Assembly: GCF_900115015.1 (NCBI RefSeq)
Contig: NZ_FOUZ01000005.1
Coordinates: forward strand, 177,035-241,034
Origin: Algoriella xinjiangensis
Lineage (GTDB): Bacteria > Bacteroidota > Bacteroidia > Flavobacteriales > Weeksellaceae
Direction of reading: 5' to 3'
Length of the DNA: 64,000 nucleotides
Shown: positions 54,943 through 63,945 of the stretch, piece after piece
Position numbering within the stretch: the stretch's first letter is position 1
Layout of the letters: every line of letters begins with the position of its first letter
The notes under the pieces: model-generated
Databases searched by the model: none
The model's input: only the letters and a program-made list of their open reading frames with translations
Told to the model about the DNA's origin: nothing
Program-made: the position numbers and the translations under genes

Positions 54943-57858
54943 ATGAAAAAGTTGTTTTCTATTTTATTTATTTTCGTTGCGCTATTTCAGTCAGCGAAAG
55001 TTTTTGGACAATTTCCACGCATTGAAATTGGTTCGTGTCCCGATCAAAATTCTGTTGTTTTACAAAACATGGATATTCAAGTTGAGATTTTTGGTAATCT
55101 TGCCAAAACAACTTCAACGTTAACTTTTTCCAACACTTCTAGTCGGAATTTAGAAGGAAATTTAGTTTTTCCATTACCAGAAAATACGACAATCAGCGGT
55201 TATGCGATTGATATTAACGGTAAGTTGCGAAATGCAGTTCCAGTTACAAAAGCGCGTGCTGTAGAAATTTTTGAAAGTATACAGAAACAAAATGTAGATC
55301 CCGGAATTATAGAAAAAGTAGAAGGCAATAATTTCAGAACGCGTATTTCTCCGATTCCTGCAAAAGGTTCGCGTACGGTTCAGATTTCATATTATCAAGA
55401 ATTAAAGCTGAATAATTCGGTTTATCAATATCATTTGCCTTTAAGTTATTCTTCAAAAATTGCGAAGTTTAATTTAACGACAAAAGTTTATCAAGCTTCG
55501 GAAAAACCACAATTGGTCGAATCGCCAGATGGTTCGTATAATTTTTCGGAGAATAGTAATGTGTATGAAGCAAGTTTATCGAAAACAGATTTTAAACCAA
55601 CACAATCATTAACTATTAATTTGCCAAAACCAGCGAATAAAATTGAATCATTTGTTCAGAAAAATTTAGACGGATCGGTTTATTTTTATGCAAATATGTT
55701 GATTGATACAAAATCTCAACCAAAAGTTTGGTCAAAAAATATCGGAATTATTTGGGATAATTCGTTGAGTAGTTTAAAACGTGATCATAAAAAAGAAATA
55801 GAGTTTTTAGGAAAATTAATCAATCAGCAAAAAAATCTAAACATTGAGGTTGGATTGTTGAATATTACGTTAGAAAAAGGAAAATCTTTCCAAATAAAAA
55901 ATGGAGATTGGAGTGAGTTAAAAAAATATTTGGAAACGATTGTTTACGATGGAGGAACAAATTATTCAAAAATTAATTCGACAACTTTAAATGCAGACGA
56001 ATATCTATTGTTTTCGGACGGAATTTCATCTTTTGGAGCAAATCAATTTTCGTTTCATAAACCAATTTATACAATTTCGTCTTCACCGATTTCAAATTTT
56101 GGTGTTTTAAAAATGATTGCTCAAAAAGATTATGGAAAATTTATTAATCTAAATGAAAACTCGGTTGAGAAAGCTTTTGAACAAATCAATCAAAATAATA
56201 TTCAGTTTTTAGGAATTATAAACAATGTTGCGGGAGAAGTTTATCCGATGTCGGGGACAGAAATTACGCAAGATTTTTCGGTTTCGGGAATTTCGCAAGT
56301 TGCAAATGCAAAATTAACTTTGATGTTTGGTCGAAATGGAAAAGTAGATTTTCAGAAAGAATTAGATTTAAGTAAAGCTTCGCAAAGTTTTGAAATTAGT
56401 AAAGTTTGGGCGCAAAATAAAATTAGTTATTTGGAATTGAATGCTACACAAAATAAAACGGATATAGAGGAAATAGGTAAACAATTTTCTATTGTAACGG
56501 CTAACACAAGTTTGATTGTTTTAGAAAATGTGGCAGATTATGTAAAATATAAAATAAATCCGCCAGCAGAATTGCAAAATGAATACAATCAATTGATGAA
56601 ACAAGGTTTTGAAAATAAAGAAACTAGAAAAGCAGATTTAGTGAACAATGCGATTATAAAAGCAAAAGAGTTGAAGGAATGGTGGAAAATAGATTTTAAA
56701 CCTGTGAAACAAAAATATCCGAAACCTGTTGCGGATAGTACGTCTGTAAATGAAATGTTGCAAGGTATAGTTCCAGGAGTTCAAGCTGATATGGCTGAAG
56801 TTAGCTTGGAAAGACTTTCGGATGCTGAAGCTGAAGTTGTAACTGCGCAAGGAATTACAAGAAGCCAAAGATCTATAGGTTATGCAAATGCGAATGTTGC
56901 TAGTGATAAAAAAATGAAGGAAGATGAATCTTCATTTGTTCCAGAAATTAAAATGGTGAATATCAAATCTGATAAAGAATATATGAAATTGATAGAAGCG
57001 TCTAAAAATCCATATCAAACATATTTAGATTTGAGAAAAGATTATAACGAAACACCAAGTTTTTATTTTGACGTTGCAAGTTATTTTATTCAGAAAAAAG
57101 ACAAAGTAACTGGACTTAAAATTTTAAGTTCTATTGCAGATTTAGGTTTAGAAGATGCAGAATTGTATAAAATGTTGGCATATAAATTAAAAGAAATAGA
57201 AGAGTATCCAACAGAATTATTTATCACTAAAAAAGTGTTGGATTGGCGACCTTTTGATGCACAAAGTTACCGAGATTATGCGTTGGCGTTGCAAGATAAT
57301 CAACGTTATCAGGAAGCTTTGGATAATTTATACAAAGTTTTGACAAATGATTATTCGGTAGAAATTGCGAATAGAGACCGCGATATAACAGAAATTATTG
57401 TTCCAGAAATTAATAATTTGGTTGCTTTACATCGCAAAGATTTAAATCTTTCTGCAATTAATAAAGATATTTTGGTAGATATTCCCGTGGATATTCGTGT
57501 GGTGATGAATTGGAACAAAGATATGACTGATATTGATTTGTGGGTTACAGATCCGAATGGAGAAAAATGTTTTTATTCGAATAAAACAACAGCAATTGGT
57601 GGACGAATTAGTGATGATGTGACACAAGGTTTTGGACCAGAACAATTTTTACTGAAGAAAGCAATAAAAGGAAAGTATAAAATACAGACTAATTTTTTTG
57701 GAGAAAATCAAATGAGTATTTCGGGCGCAACAACTATTTCTGCAGAAATTTATTTATTTTACAGTTCAGGAAAACAAGTTAAAAAGATGATAACTTTCCA
57801 AAATGATAATCCAGATCGTGGAGGAGATGGAATTTTAGTTGGCGAATTTGAATTTTAA
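54943..57858 (+). CDS. VIT/vWA-like/DUF2135 secreted protein with a SusC-plug-like insert
   Basis: From ATG 54943 the protein has 971 residues (an ATG at 54856 lies inside the upstream terminator and is unlikely). Parts in order: signal peptide (MKKLFSILFIFVALFQSAKV), VIT domain (about 25-145), a vWA-like region with DNSLS, DGGTNYS and FSDG matching a MIDAS-type site, a linker with LQGIVPGVQ (606-614) and EVVTAQGITRSQRSIGYA (631-648), TPR-like helices (about 690-830) and a C-terminal DUF2135 domain (about 850-971, DIDLWVTDPNGE). VIT proteins may be cell-surface adhesion or assembly factors. The linker resembles SusC/RagA plug motifs, which is unusual here. There is no obvious operon partner. 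Confidence 0.85.
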   Translation: MKKLFSILFIFVALFQSAKVFGQFPRIEIGSCPDQNSVVLQNMDIQVEIFGNLAKTTSTLTFSNTSSRNLEGNLVFPLPENTTISGYAIDINGKLRNAVPVTKARAVEIFESIQKQNVDPGIIEKVEGNNFRTRISPIPAKGSRTVQISYYQELKLNNSVYQYHLPLSYSSKIAKFNLTTKVYQASEKPQLVESPDGSYNFSENSNVYEASLSKTDFKPTQSLTINLPKPANKIESFVQKNLDGSVYFYANMLIDTKSQPKVWSKNIGIIWDNSLSSLKRDHKKEIEFLGKLINQQKNLNIEVGLLNITLEKGKSFQIKNGDWSELKKYLETIVYDGGTNYSKINSTTLNADEYLLFSDGISSFGANQFSFHKPIYTISSSPISNFGVLKMIAQKDYGKFINLNENSVEKAFEQINQNNIQFLGIINNVAGEVYPMSGTEITQDFSVSGISQVANAKLTLMFGRNGKVDFQKELDLSKASQSFEISKVWAQNKISYLELNATQNKTDIEEIGKQFSIVTANTSLIVLENVADYVKYKINPPAELQNEYNQLMKQGFENKETRKADLVNNAIIKAKELKEWWKIDFKPVKQKYPKPVADSTSVNEMLQGIVPGVQADMAEVSLERLSDAEAEVVTAQGITRSQRSIGYANANVASDKKMKEDESSFVPEIKMVNIKSDKEYMKLIEASKNPYQTYLDLRKDYNETPSFYFDVASYFIQKKDKVTGLKILSSIADLGLEDAELYKMLAYKLKEIEEYPTELFITKKVLDWRPFDAQSYRDYALALQDNQRYQEALDNLYKVLTNDYSVEIANRDRDITEIIVPEINNLVALHRKDLNLSAINKDILVDIPVDIRVVMNWNKDMTDIDLWVTDPNGEKCFYSNKTTAIGGRISDDVTQGFGPEQFLLKKAIKGKYKIQTNFFGENQMSISGATTISAEIYLFYSSGKQVKKMITFQNDNPDRGGDGILVGEFEF

Positions 57859-57880
57859 AAACATAGATAAGTATATAGCA

Positions 57881-57920
57881 TAAGATAAAAGGAATCTCGA
57901 AAGAGGTTCCTTTTATCTTA
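57881..57920. terminator. 18-bp hairpin after the VIT gene
   Basis: Arms 57881-57898 and 57903-57920 pair with one G-U wobble around a GAAA tetraloop, between convergent genes. The T run after the stem is weak. Confidence 0.8.
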
Positions 57921-57929
57921 TAATTTAAT

Positions 57930-57950
57930 AACTCAAAACTCATAATTCAT
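57930..57950. repeat. short imperfect heptamer repeat
   Basis: AACTCAA, AACTCAT and AATTCAT follow each other directly, then degenerate into AATTTTC. Similar AACTCAT strings are frequent between flavobacterial genes; the meaning is unknown. Confidence 0.4.
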
Positions 57951-57959
57951 AATTTTCAA

Positions 57960-59486
57960 TTACATCCATTGATTACGATCTAAACTGCGATATTGTATAG
58001 CTTCGCTAATATGTTTAGATAATATTTTTTCAGATTCATCTAAATCTGCAATTGTTCGTCCAACGCGTATAATACGGTCGTATGCGCGCGCCGAAAGATT
58101 TAAACGCTCCATCACAATTTTAATTAAATTTTTAGAAGCATCATCTAATTCACAATATTTATCCAACTCTTTTGGACCCATTTGCGAGTTATAATGCACT
58201 TTTGTGTTTTCAAATCGATTGGTTTGAATATTTCTTGCTTTTATCACACGATTTCGAATCACTTCACTTTTTTCTCCTTTTCGTTCTTGTGATAAATCAT
58301 CAAACGGAACAGGATTAACCTCGATGTGTAAATCTATACGATCCAATAAAGGTCCAGAAATTTTGTTCATATAACGTTGCATTTCTGGTAGAGTAGAGGT
58401 ATTGTTGGGATCATTCATAAAATAACCACTCGGACTCGGATTCATCGAAGCAACCAACATAAAACTTGCAGGATAATTAACCGTAAATTTTGCTCTCGAA
58501 ATCGTCACTTCTCTATCTTCTAAAGGTTGACGCATCACTTCTAAAACAGAACGTTTAAATTCGGGAAGTTCATCTAAAAATAAAACACCATTATGCGCCA
58601 AAGAAATTTCTCCGGGTTGAGGATAAGAACCACCTCCAACTAATGCAACATCAGATATCGTCGAATGCGGCGATGTAAATGGACGAATTGTAACCAATGA
58701 TTTATTCGCAAGTTTTCCTGCAACACTATGAATTTTTGTAGTTTCGAGTGCTTCGTCAATCGTTAATGGTGGTAATATAGATGAAATACGTTTTGCTAAC
58801 ATTGTTTTTCCACTTCCTGGCGGTCCAATCAAAATAATGTTGTGTCCGCCTGCTGCAGCAACTTCCATGGCGCGTTTTACATTTTCTTGTCCTTTTACAT
58901 CAGCAAAATCAAACGGATAATTATTCATTTGATCAAGAAAAGATTGATTTAAATCGACTTGATGAGGTTCTAATTTTATTTTATCATTAAAAAAATCAAC
59001 AACTTCTTTAATGGTATCAATCGCAAAAACATTAATTCCTTGTACAACCGAAGCTTCATCTGCATTTTGTTTTGGTAAAATAATTCCTTCAAAACCTTCT
59101 TCTTTTGCTTTAATCGCAATAGGTAGCGCGCCTTTTATGGGACGCAAAGTTCCGTCCAAAGACAATTCGCCCATCATCACATATTTTCCAATTTCGTCAG
59201 ATTTTATTTGTTCCGAAGCCGCTAATATTCCTATAGCAATTGGTAAATCGTAGGCAGAACCTTCTTTTTGTAAATCGGCAGGCGCCATGTTAATTGTAAT
59301 TTTTTTTCCGGGTAATTTTAGATCCGAATTTTTTAACGCTGCATTAATCCGAAAATTACTTTCTTTGATTGCACTATCGGGTAAACCGACCAAATGATAA
59401 CCAACACCTTGATCAATATTAACTTCCACAATAATGGTTTGAGCAGAAACTCCAAAAATTGCACTTGCAAAAATTTTTACCAACAT
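57960..59486 (-). CDS. YifB family Mg-chelatase-like AAA+ ATPase (ComM-like)
   Basis: The 508-residue protein has an N-terminal Lon-protease-like fold (about 1-170, GYHLVGLPDSAIKESNFRIN), a Mg-chelatase AAA+ domain with Walker A GPPGSGKTMLAKR and the NGVLFLDELPEF Walker B, and a C-terminal helical domain (ARAYDRIIRVGRTIADLDES). In other bacteria ComM is a branch-migration helicase in transformation. The cysteine pair of the E. coli-type MNPCPCGY motif is MNPSPSGY here, probably a lineage trait. It stands alone. Confidence 0.93.
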   Translation of the reverse strand: MLVKIFASAIFGVSAQTIIVEVNIDQGVGYHLVGLPDSAIKESNFRINAALKNSDLKLPGKKITINMAPADLQKEGSAYDLPIAIGILAASEQIKSDEIGKYVMMGELSLDGTLRPIKGALPIAIKAKEEGFEGIILPKQNADEASVVQGINVFAIDTIKEVVDFFNDKIKLEPHQVDLNQSFLDQMNNYPFDFADVKGQENVKRAMEVAAAGGHNIILIGPPGSGKTMLAKRISSILPPLTIDEALETTKIHSVAGKLANKSLVTIRPFTSPHSTISDVALVGGGSYPQPGEISLAHNGVLFLDELPEFKRSVLEVMRQPLEDREVTISRAKFTVNYPASFMLVASMNPSPSGYFMNDPNNTSTLPEMQRYMNKISGPLLDRIDLHIEVNPVPFDDLSQERKGEKSEVIRNRVIKARNIQTNRFENTKVHYNSQMGPKELDKYCELDDASKNLIKIVMERLNLSARAYDRIIRVGRTIADLDESEKILSKHISEAIQYRSLDRNQWM

Positions 59487-59573
59487 GAAATGATTTTTTT
59501 ATAAATTTACTTCCTTTTTCTATTGAATAAAATAGCTGAGAGGATTTAAATATTTAATAATCAATTAAATAAA

Positions 59574-59587
59574 AACACTTCGGTGTT
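59574..59587 (+). promoter_or_regulatory. UUCG-tetraloop hairpin just before cdd
   Basis: AACAC (59574-59578), TTCG loop and GTGTT (59583-59587) form a short but very stable C(UUCG)G-capped hairpin ending 8 nt before the ATG. It may slow or gate ribosome entry; that is conjecture. Confidence 0.45.
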
Positions 59588-59595
59588 CATTCTAT

Positions 59596-60069
59596 ATGAA
59601 AAAAGAAAAATATTCTTTTGAATTTGATCGATTCGATAACAAATCAGAATTAGGAGCTTTACAAAAAATAGTAGTAGATAGAGCTTTTGAAATATCACAT
59701 AATGCTTATGCACCTTACTCAAATTTTAAAGTTGGTGCTGCGGTACAATTAGAAAATGGAGAAATTTTTTCGAGCTCAAATCAAGAAAATGCTTCCTACC
59801 CTGTGGGTACTTGTGCCGAGAGAGGTTTATTGGCTTATGTGAACGCAAATTTCCCAAATATAAAAATAGAAAAATTGGCTGTATCTACGCCCAACGTTAA
59901 CTTTCCGCTGCCTCCGTGTGGTATGTGTCGCCAATATATTTTGGAGATGGAAAAGAAACAAGAATCGTCGATAGAGGTGATTTTATCAGGTAATGAAGGC
60001 GAAGTTTTTGTCCTAAATTCGGCAAAGGATTTGCTTCCATTGCATTTTACAGATGAATTTTTAGGGTAG
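59596..60069 (+). CDS. cdd: cytidine deaminase
   Basis: The 157-residue zinc enzyme deaminates cytidine and deoxycytidine in pyrimidine salvage. Zinc and catalytic residues are Cys73-Ala-Glu75 (TCAERGL) and Cys108-x2-Cys111 (PPCGMCRQ), giving the tetrameric three-cysteine type. The N-terminal half shows HNAYAPYSNFKVGAAVQLEN. It precedes the PDH E1 alpha gene but is separated from it by a consensus promoter. Confidence 0.95.
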   Translation: MKKEKYSFEFDRFDNKSELGALQKIVVDRAFEISHNAYAPYSNFKVGAAVQLENGEIFSSSNQENASYPVGTCAERGLLAYVNANFPNIKIEKLAVSTPNVNFPLPPCGMCRQYILEMEKKQESSIEVILSGNEGEVFVLNSAKDLLPLHFTDEFLG

Positions 60070-60072
60070 CAA

Positions 60073-60104
60073 TTTTGTACACTAAATAGATTAGTTTAAA
60101 TTTG
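60073..60104 (+). promoter_or_regulatory. promoter of the PDH E1-E2 operon (TTTTG-N19-TAAATTTG)
   Basis: TTTTG (60073-60077) and TAAATTTG (60097-60104) are 19 bp apart, a full match. It gives a leader of about 18 nt to pdhA. The first bases overlap the end of the region just after the cdd stop. Confidence 0.82.
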
Positions 60105-60125
60105 TTCCAACGGAATTGTGCAATT

Positions 60126-61130
60126 ATGGAAAAATTAACGCAAGAAACATACCTACAATGGTATCGTGATATGACTTTTTGGCGTCGCTTCGAAGACAAG
60201 TGTCGTTCATTATATTTAAAGCAAAAGATTAGAGGATTCTTACATTTATACAATGGACAAGAAGCTCTACCTGCTGGTTTTATTCACGCAATGAAACCTG
60301 GAGTAGATCATGTAATTACTGCATATCGATGCCACGTTTGGCCAATGGCTTTAGGAGTAGATCCTAAACGTATTTTAGCCGAATTATGTGGAAAAGAAAC
60401 AGGAACTTCTCATGGTTTAGGAGGATCTATGCACGTATTCAGTAAAGAACATAATTTTTATGGAGGACACGGAATCGTTGGTGGTCAAATTCCTTTAGGA
60501 GCTGGAATAGCTTTTGGGGATAAATTTTTTAATCGTGATGGAGTAACGATTTGTTTAATGGGTGATGGGGCAACTCGTCAAGGTACATTACACGAAACGT
60601 TTAACATGGCTATGAACTGGAAATTACCAGTTGTTTTTGTGTGCGAAAACAATCAATACGCTATGGGAACTTCAGTTTCACGTACTGCTAACCACGAAGA
60701 TATCTGGAAATTAGGTTTAGGATATGACATGCCTTGTATGCCAGTAGATGGTATGGATCCTGTAAAAGTTGCAGAAGCAGCTTACGAAGCAGTAGAAAGA
60801 GCACGTCGTGGAGATGGACCAACTTTCTTAGATGTACGTACGTACAGATTTAGAGGTCACTCTATGTCAGATGCAGAACCTTATCGTACTAAAGAAGAGG
60901 TAGAAAATTATAAGCAAGAAGATCCTATCTTAAATGTAGAGAATCACATCTTAGTTAATAACTGGGCTACGAAAGAACAATTGGATGCAATTGTAGAAGA
61001 AGTGAAAGTTATGGTTGAGGAATGTGCAGAATTTGCTGAAAACTCTAGCTATCCTGAAGAAAATGTAATGTATGATTACATCTATTCTGAAAAAGATTAT
61101 CCATTTTTAGATAAAATAGAAAACAACTAA
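60126..61130 (+). CDS. pdhA: pyruvate dehydrogenase E1 component, alpha subunit
   Basis: The protein of 334 residues (start 60126, MEKLTQETYLQWYRDMTFWR) has the ThDP motif GDGATRQGTLHETFN running to CENNQYAMGTS, and the phosphorylation-loop-like RTYRFRGHSMSD. It decarboxylates pyruvate with the beta subunit, not encoded nearby. An ATG at 60102 would fall within the -7 element and is unlikely. The E2 gene follows after 3 bp, so both are one operon. Confidence 0.96.
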   Translation: MEKLTQETYLQWYRDMTFWRRFEDKCRSLYLKQKIRGFLHLYNGQEALPAGFIHAMKPGVDHVITAYRCHVWPMALGVDPKRILAELCGKETGTSHGLGGSMHVFSKEHNFYGGHGIVGGQIPLGAGIAFGDKFFNRDGVTICLMGDGATRQGTLHETFNMAMNWKLPVVFVCENNQYAMGTSVSRTANHEDIWKLGLGYDMPCMPVDGMDPVKVAEAAYEAVERARRGDGPTFLDVRTYRFRGHSMSDAEPYRTKEEVENYKQEDPILNVENHILVNNWATKEQLDAIVEEVKVMVEECAEFAENSSYPEENVMYDYIYSEKDYPFLDKIENN

Positions 61131-61133
61131 AAC

Positions 61134-62729
61134 ATGGCAGAAATTATTACAATGCCTCGCTTAAGCGATACAATGGAGGAAGGTACTGTTGTAAAATGGC
61201 ACAAAAATGTTGGAGATAAAATTGCTGAAGGTGATATTTTAGCTGATATTGAAACGGATAAAGCAATTCAAGAATTCGAGTCAGAATTTGATGGTGTATT
61301 ATTATTTCAAGGTGTTGCAGAAGGAACATCAACAAATGTTGATGAGGTTTTAGCAATCATCGGTCAAGAAGGTGAAGATATTTCTGGTTTAATTGGAGGT
61401 GGAAAAGCTACAACTGAAACAAAAGAAGAAGTTAAAGAATCACCAGCTCAAGAAATTAAAACTGAAGCAAAATCTGCTGTAGAAATTCCTACAAATGTTG
61501 AAGTAATTACAATGCCTCGTCTTTCTGATACAATGGAAGAAGGTACTGTGGTTGTTTGGCATAAAAATGTTGGAGATAAAGTTTCTGAAGGAGATATTTT
61601 AGCAGATATTGAAACTGATAAAGCAGTTCAAGAATTCGAGTCAGAATTTGACGGTGTTTTATTGTATCAAGGTGTTAAATTAAATGAGCCTGCACCAGTA
61701 GATTCTATTTTAGCAATTATTGGAGAAGCGGGAACAGATGTTTCTGCAATCGTAGCAAACGGTGGTGTTGTTGCAACTTCTACAGAAGTTGTTGATGACG
61801 AAAAACCAGTTGTTGTACAATTAGAAGTAAATAATAAAGTAGAAGAAACAACTTCTACGGACCGTATTTTTGCTTCGCCATTGGCTAAGACAATTGCAAA
61901 AGATAAAGGAATTAATTTGGCTGAGGTTAAAGGTTCTGGTGATCACGGTAGAATTGTAAAAAAAGATATCGAAAATTATCAACCAGTAGCTCAACCAAAA
62001 GCAGAAGCAAAAACAGCAACAGTTCAATCTGTTCAATCATTTGTTTCTGGTGAAGATAAAGTGATTCCAAATTCTCAAATGAGAAAAATAATCGCAAAAC
62101 GTTTAGCAGAATCTAAATTTACAGCTCCTCATTATTATTTAAATGTAGAGTTGGATATGGACAATGCAATTGCGGCGCGTAAACAATTAAATGCAGTTCC
62201 TAATACAAAAGTATCTTTTAATGATATTGTTGTTAAGGCATGTGCAATGGCTTTACGTTTGCATCCAGGAGTTAATTCGACTTGGACTGATACAGAAATT
62301 ATCCAACATGGAGAAATCAATATTGGTGTTGCAGTAGCGGTAGAAGATGGTTTATTGGTTCCTGTAGTTAAAAATGCAGAACAAAAATCATTTACTCAAA
62401 TTTCTGCAGAAGTTAAAGATTATGCAGGTCGTGCAAGAGAGCGTAAATTAAAAGCAGACGAAATGGATAAATCTACATTCTCTGTTTCTAATTTAGGTAT
62501 GTTTGGTATTGAATCATTTACGTCGATTATCAATCAACCAAATTCTTGTATCTTATCAGTTGGTGCAATTATAGAAAAACCTGTGGTAAAAGACGGACAA
62601 ATTGTTGTAGGTAATACAATGAAATTGTCTTTAGCTTGCGATCACAGAACTGTAGATGGAGCAACAGGTGCACAATTCTTACAAACGTTAAGAATGTATA
62701 TCGAGAATCCAGTTACAATGTTAGTATAA
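61134..62729 (+). CDS. pdhC: pyruvate dehydrogenase E2 (dihydrolipoamide acetyltransferase), two lipoyl domains
   Basis: The 531-residue E2 has two lipoyl domains (about 2-78 and 122-198) with lipoylation lysines Lys43 and Lys163 in the ETDKA motifs, a peripheral-subunit-binding domain (about 244-285, FASPLAKTIAKDKGINLAEV) and a catalytic domain (about 305-531) with His504 and Asp508 in DHRTVDGATGAQF. It transfers acetyl from E1 to CoA. The two lipoyl segments are very alike even in DNA, suggesting a recent internal duplication or conversion. The E3 gene is not here. Confidence 0.96.
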   Translation: MAEIITMPRLSDTMEEGTVVKWHKNVGDKIAEGDILADIETDKAIQEFESEFDGVLLFQGVAEGTSTNVDEVLAIIGQEGEDISGLIGGGKATTETKEEVKESPAQEIKTEAKSAVEIPTNVEVITMPRLSDTMEEGTVVVWHKNVGDKVSEGDILADIETDKAVQEFESEFDGVLLYQGVKLNEPAPVDSILAIIGEAGTDVSAIVANGGVVATSTEVVDDEKPVVVQLEVNNKVEETTSTDRIFASPLAKTIAKDKGINLAEVKGSGDHGRIVKKDIENYQPVAQPKAEAKTATVQSVQSFVSGEDKVIPNSQMRKIIAKRLAESKFTAPHYYLNVELDMDNAIAARKQLNAVPNTKVSFNDIVVKACAMALRLHPGVNSTWTDTEIIQHGEINIGVAVAVEDGLLVPVVKNAEQKSFTQISAEVKDYAGRARERKLKADEMDKSTFSVSNLGMFGIESFTSIINQPNSCILSVGAIIEKPVVKDGQIVVGNTMKLSLACDHRTVDGATGAQFLQTLRMYIENPVTMLV

Positions 62730-62756
62730 GATTTTTAAAAATTTAATATACTTTTT

Positions 62757-62789
62757 AAAAGACCATTCAATGAATGGTCTTTTTTTTGT
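62757..62789 (+). terminator. terminator after the PDH operon
   Basis: AAAAGACCATT pairs with AATGGTCTTTT around a CAATG loop and is followed by a T run. Confidence 0.92.
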
Positions 62790-62836
62790 TGTAGTTCCTA
62801 TAGATGTTTCGTATTTTTAAACTCTAAACCTACTAA

Positions 62837-63778
62837 ATGCAACAATTAAAATTCTATTTTAATATATTAAAACAAACAATTCTCGAATTTGGAGAAGACC
62901 GAATTATGAAATTAAGTGCTTCGTTAACCTATTACGCACTTTTTTCTCTTTCTCCATTAATCTTGATTGTAATTTCTAGCGCAAGTCTTTTTTTTAAGAA
63001 AGATGCCATAGAAAACCGAATGTATTATGAATTGAAAAATGTAGTTGGTCCAGATGTAGCCTTAGTTCTTCAAAATTTCGTAGCCAATTCAACCTTGTCG
63101 GGCGACAGTTCTGTGGCTTTATATATTGGTATTGGTGTATTAATTTTTGGTTCGACAACGCTTTTTACCGATATGCAAGATAGTTTGAATCTTATTTGGC
63201 GTGTAGAAGCAGTTCCGCGCAAAGCATGGTTAAAATTTATAATAAATAGAGGATTATCTTTTCTTGTGATTCTAATTTTAGGATTAGTATTAATTGCTAC
63301 AGTTATTTTGAATGGAATATTAGTAAGTTTTGGAGAAGAAATTTTTAGTTTTTTAGAATTGGATACCGTAATTACCAAAACATCTTTGATTCTTTTAAAT
63401 AACGGATTGAGTATTTTTATCTCAATAATGATATTTTATATTCTGTTCAAAATTTTGCCAGATGCGCGCATCAAAACAAAACCTGCTTTTATAGGAGCAA
63501 TTTTTACAGCGATTCTTTTCTTTGCTGCAAAATATTTTATAGGAATATATATTGCAAACACACGCTACACAACAATTTTTGGATCAGCAGGATCTTTAGT
63601 TATTTTATTATTGTGGATTTATTATGTAGCAACAATAATATATCTCGGTGCGAAATTTACAAAAGTATATGCCGAATGTAAAGGTTATCCAATTATACCA
63701 ACCAAAAATGCAAAACTTCGCAAAGTCTCATTTGTAGATCATATTGCAGAAAAACACGATTACGAGAATGTAAATTAG
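62837..63778 (+). CDS. YihY/BrkB family membrane protein
   Basis: The 313-residue inner-membrane protein has about six spans and the family signature MKLSASLTYYALFSLSPLIL, the SLNLIWRVEAVPRKAW loop and FGSAGSLVILLLWIYYVATI. Long called RNase BN, these proteins are integral membrane proteins of unknown function. It stands alone, with a promoter region that I cannot define. Confidence 0.92.
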   Translation: MQQLKFYFNILKQTILEFGEDRIMKLSASLTYYALFSLSPLILIVISSASLFFKKDAIENRMYYELKNVVGPDVALVLQNFVANSTLSGDSSVALYIGIGVLIFGSTTLFTDMQDSLNLIWRVEAVPRKAWLKFIINRGLSFLVILILGLVLIATVILNGILVSFGEEIFSFLELDTVITKTSLILLNNGLSIFISIMIFYILFKILPDARIKTKPAFIGAIFTAILFFAAKYFIGIYIANTRYTTIFGSAGSLVILLLWIYYVATIIYLGAKFTKVYAECKGYPIIPTKNAKLRKVSFVDHIAEKHDYENVN

Positions 63779-63848
63779 TTTATACTATAATATAAGTAGA
63801 ATTTATTTTTCATAAACTATCCTATATAATAAGAACAAAAATCCCGTT

Positions 63849-63945
63849 GTCATTCAGAACGCAGTGAAGAATCTCAAATATTAATATATCTTTTATATAT
63901 AGAATAATTATTCTTTTTGTCCACCTGAACTCGTTTCAGGATGAC
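63849..63945. repeat. palindrome-bounded intergenic repeat (flavobacterial dispersed type)
   Basis: GTCAT at 63849-63853 and ATGAC at 63941-63945 bound the element. It contains TCAGAACGCAGTGAAGAATC (63854-63873) near one end and CCTGAA-CTCGT-TTCAGG (63924-63940) at the other. These phrases recall common dispersed repeats of Bacteroidota chromosomes. It lies after the BrkB gene with no ORF. The rest of 63779-64000 shows nothing else. Confidence 0.55.
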
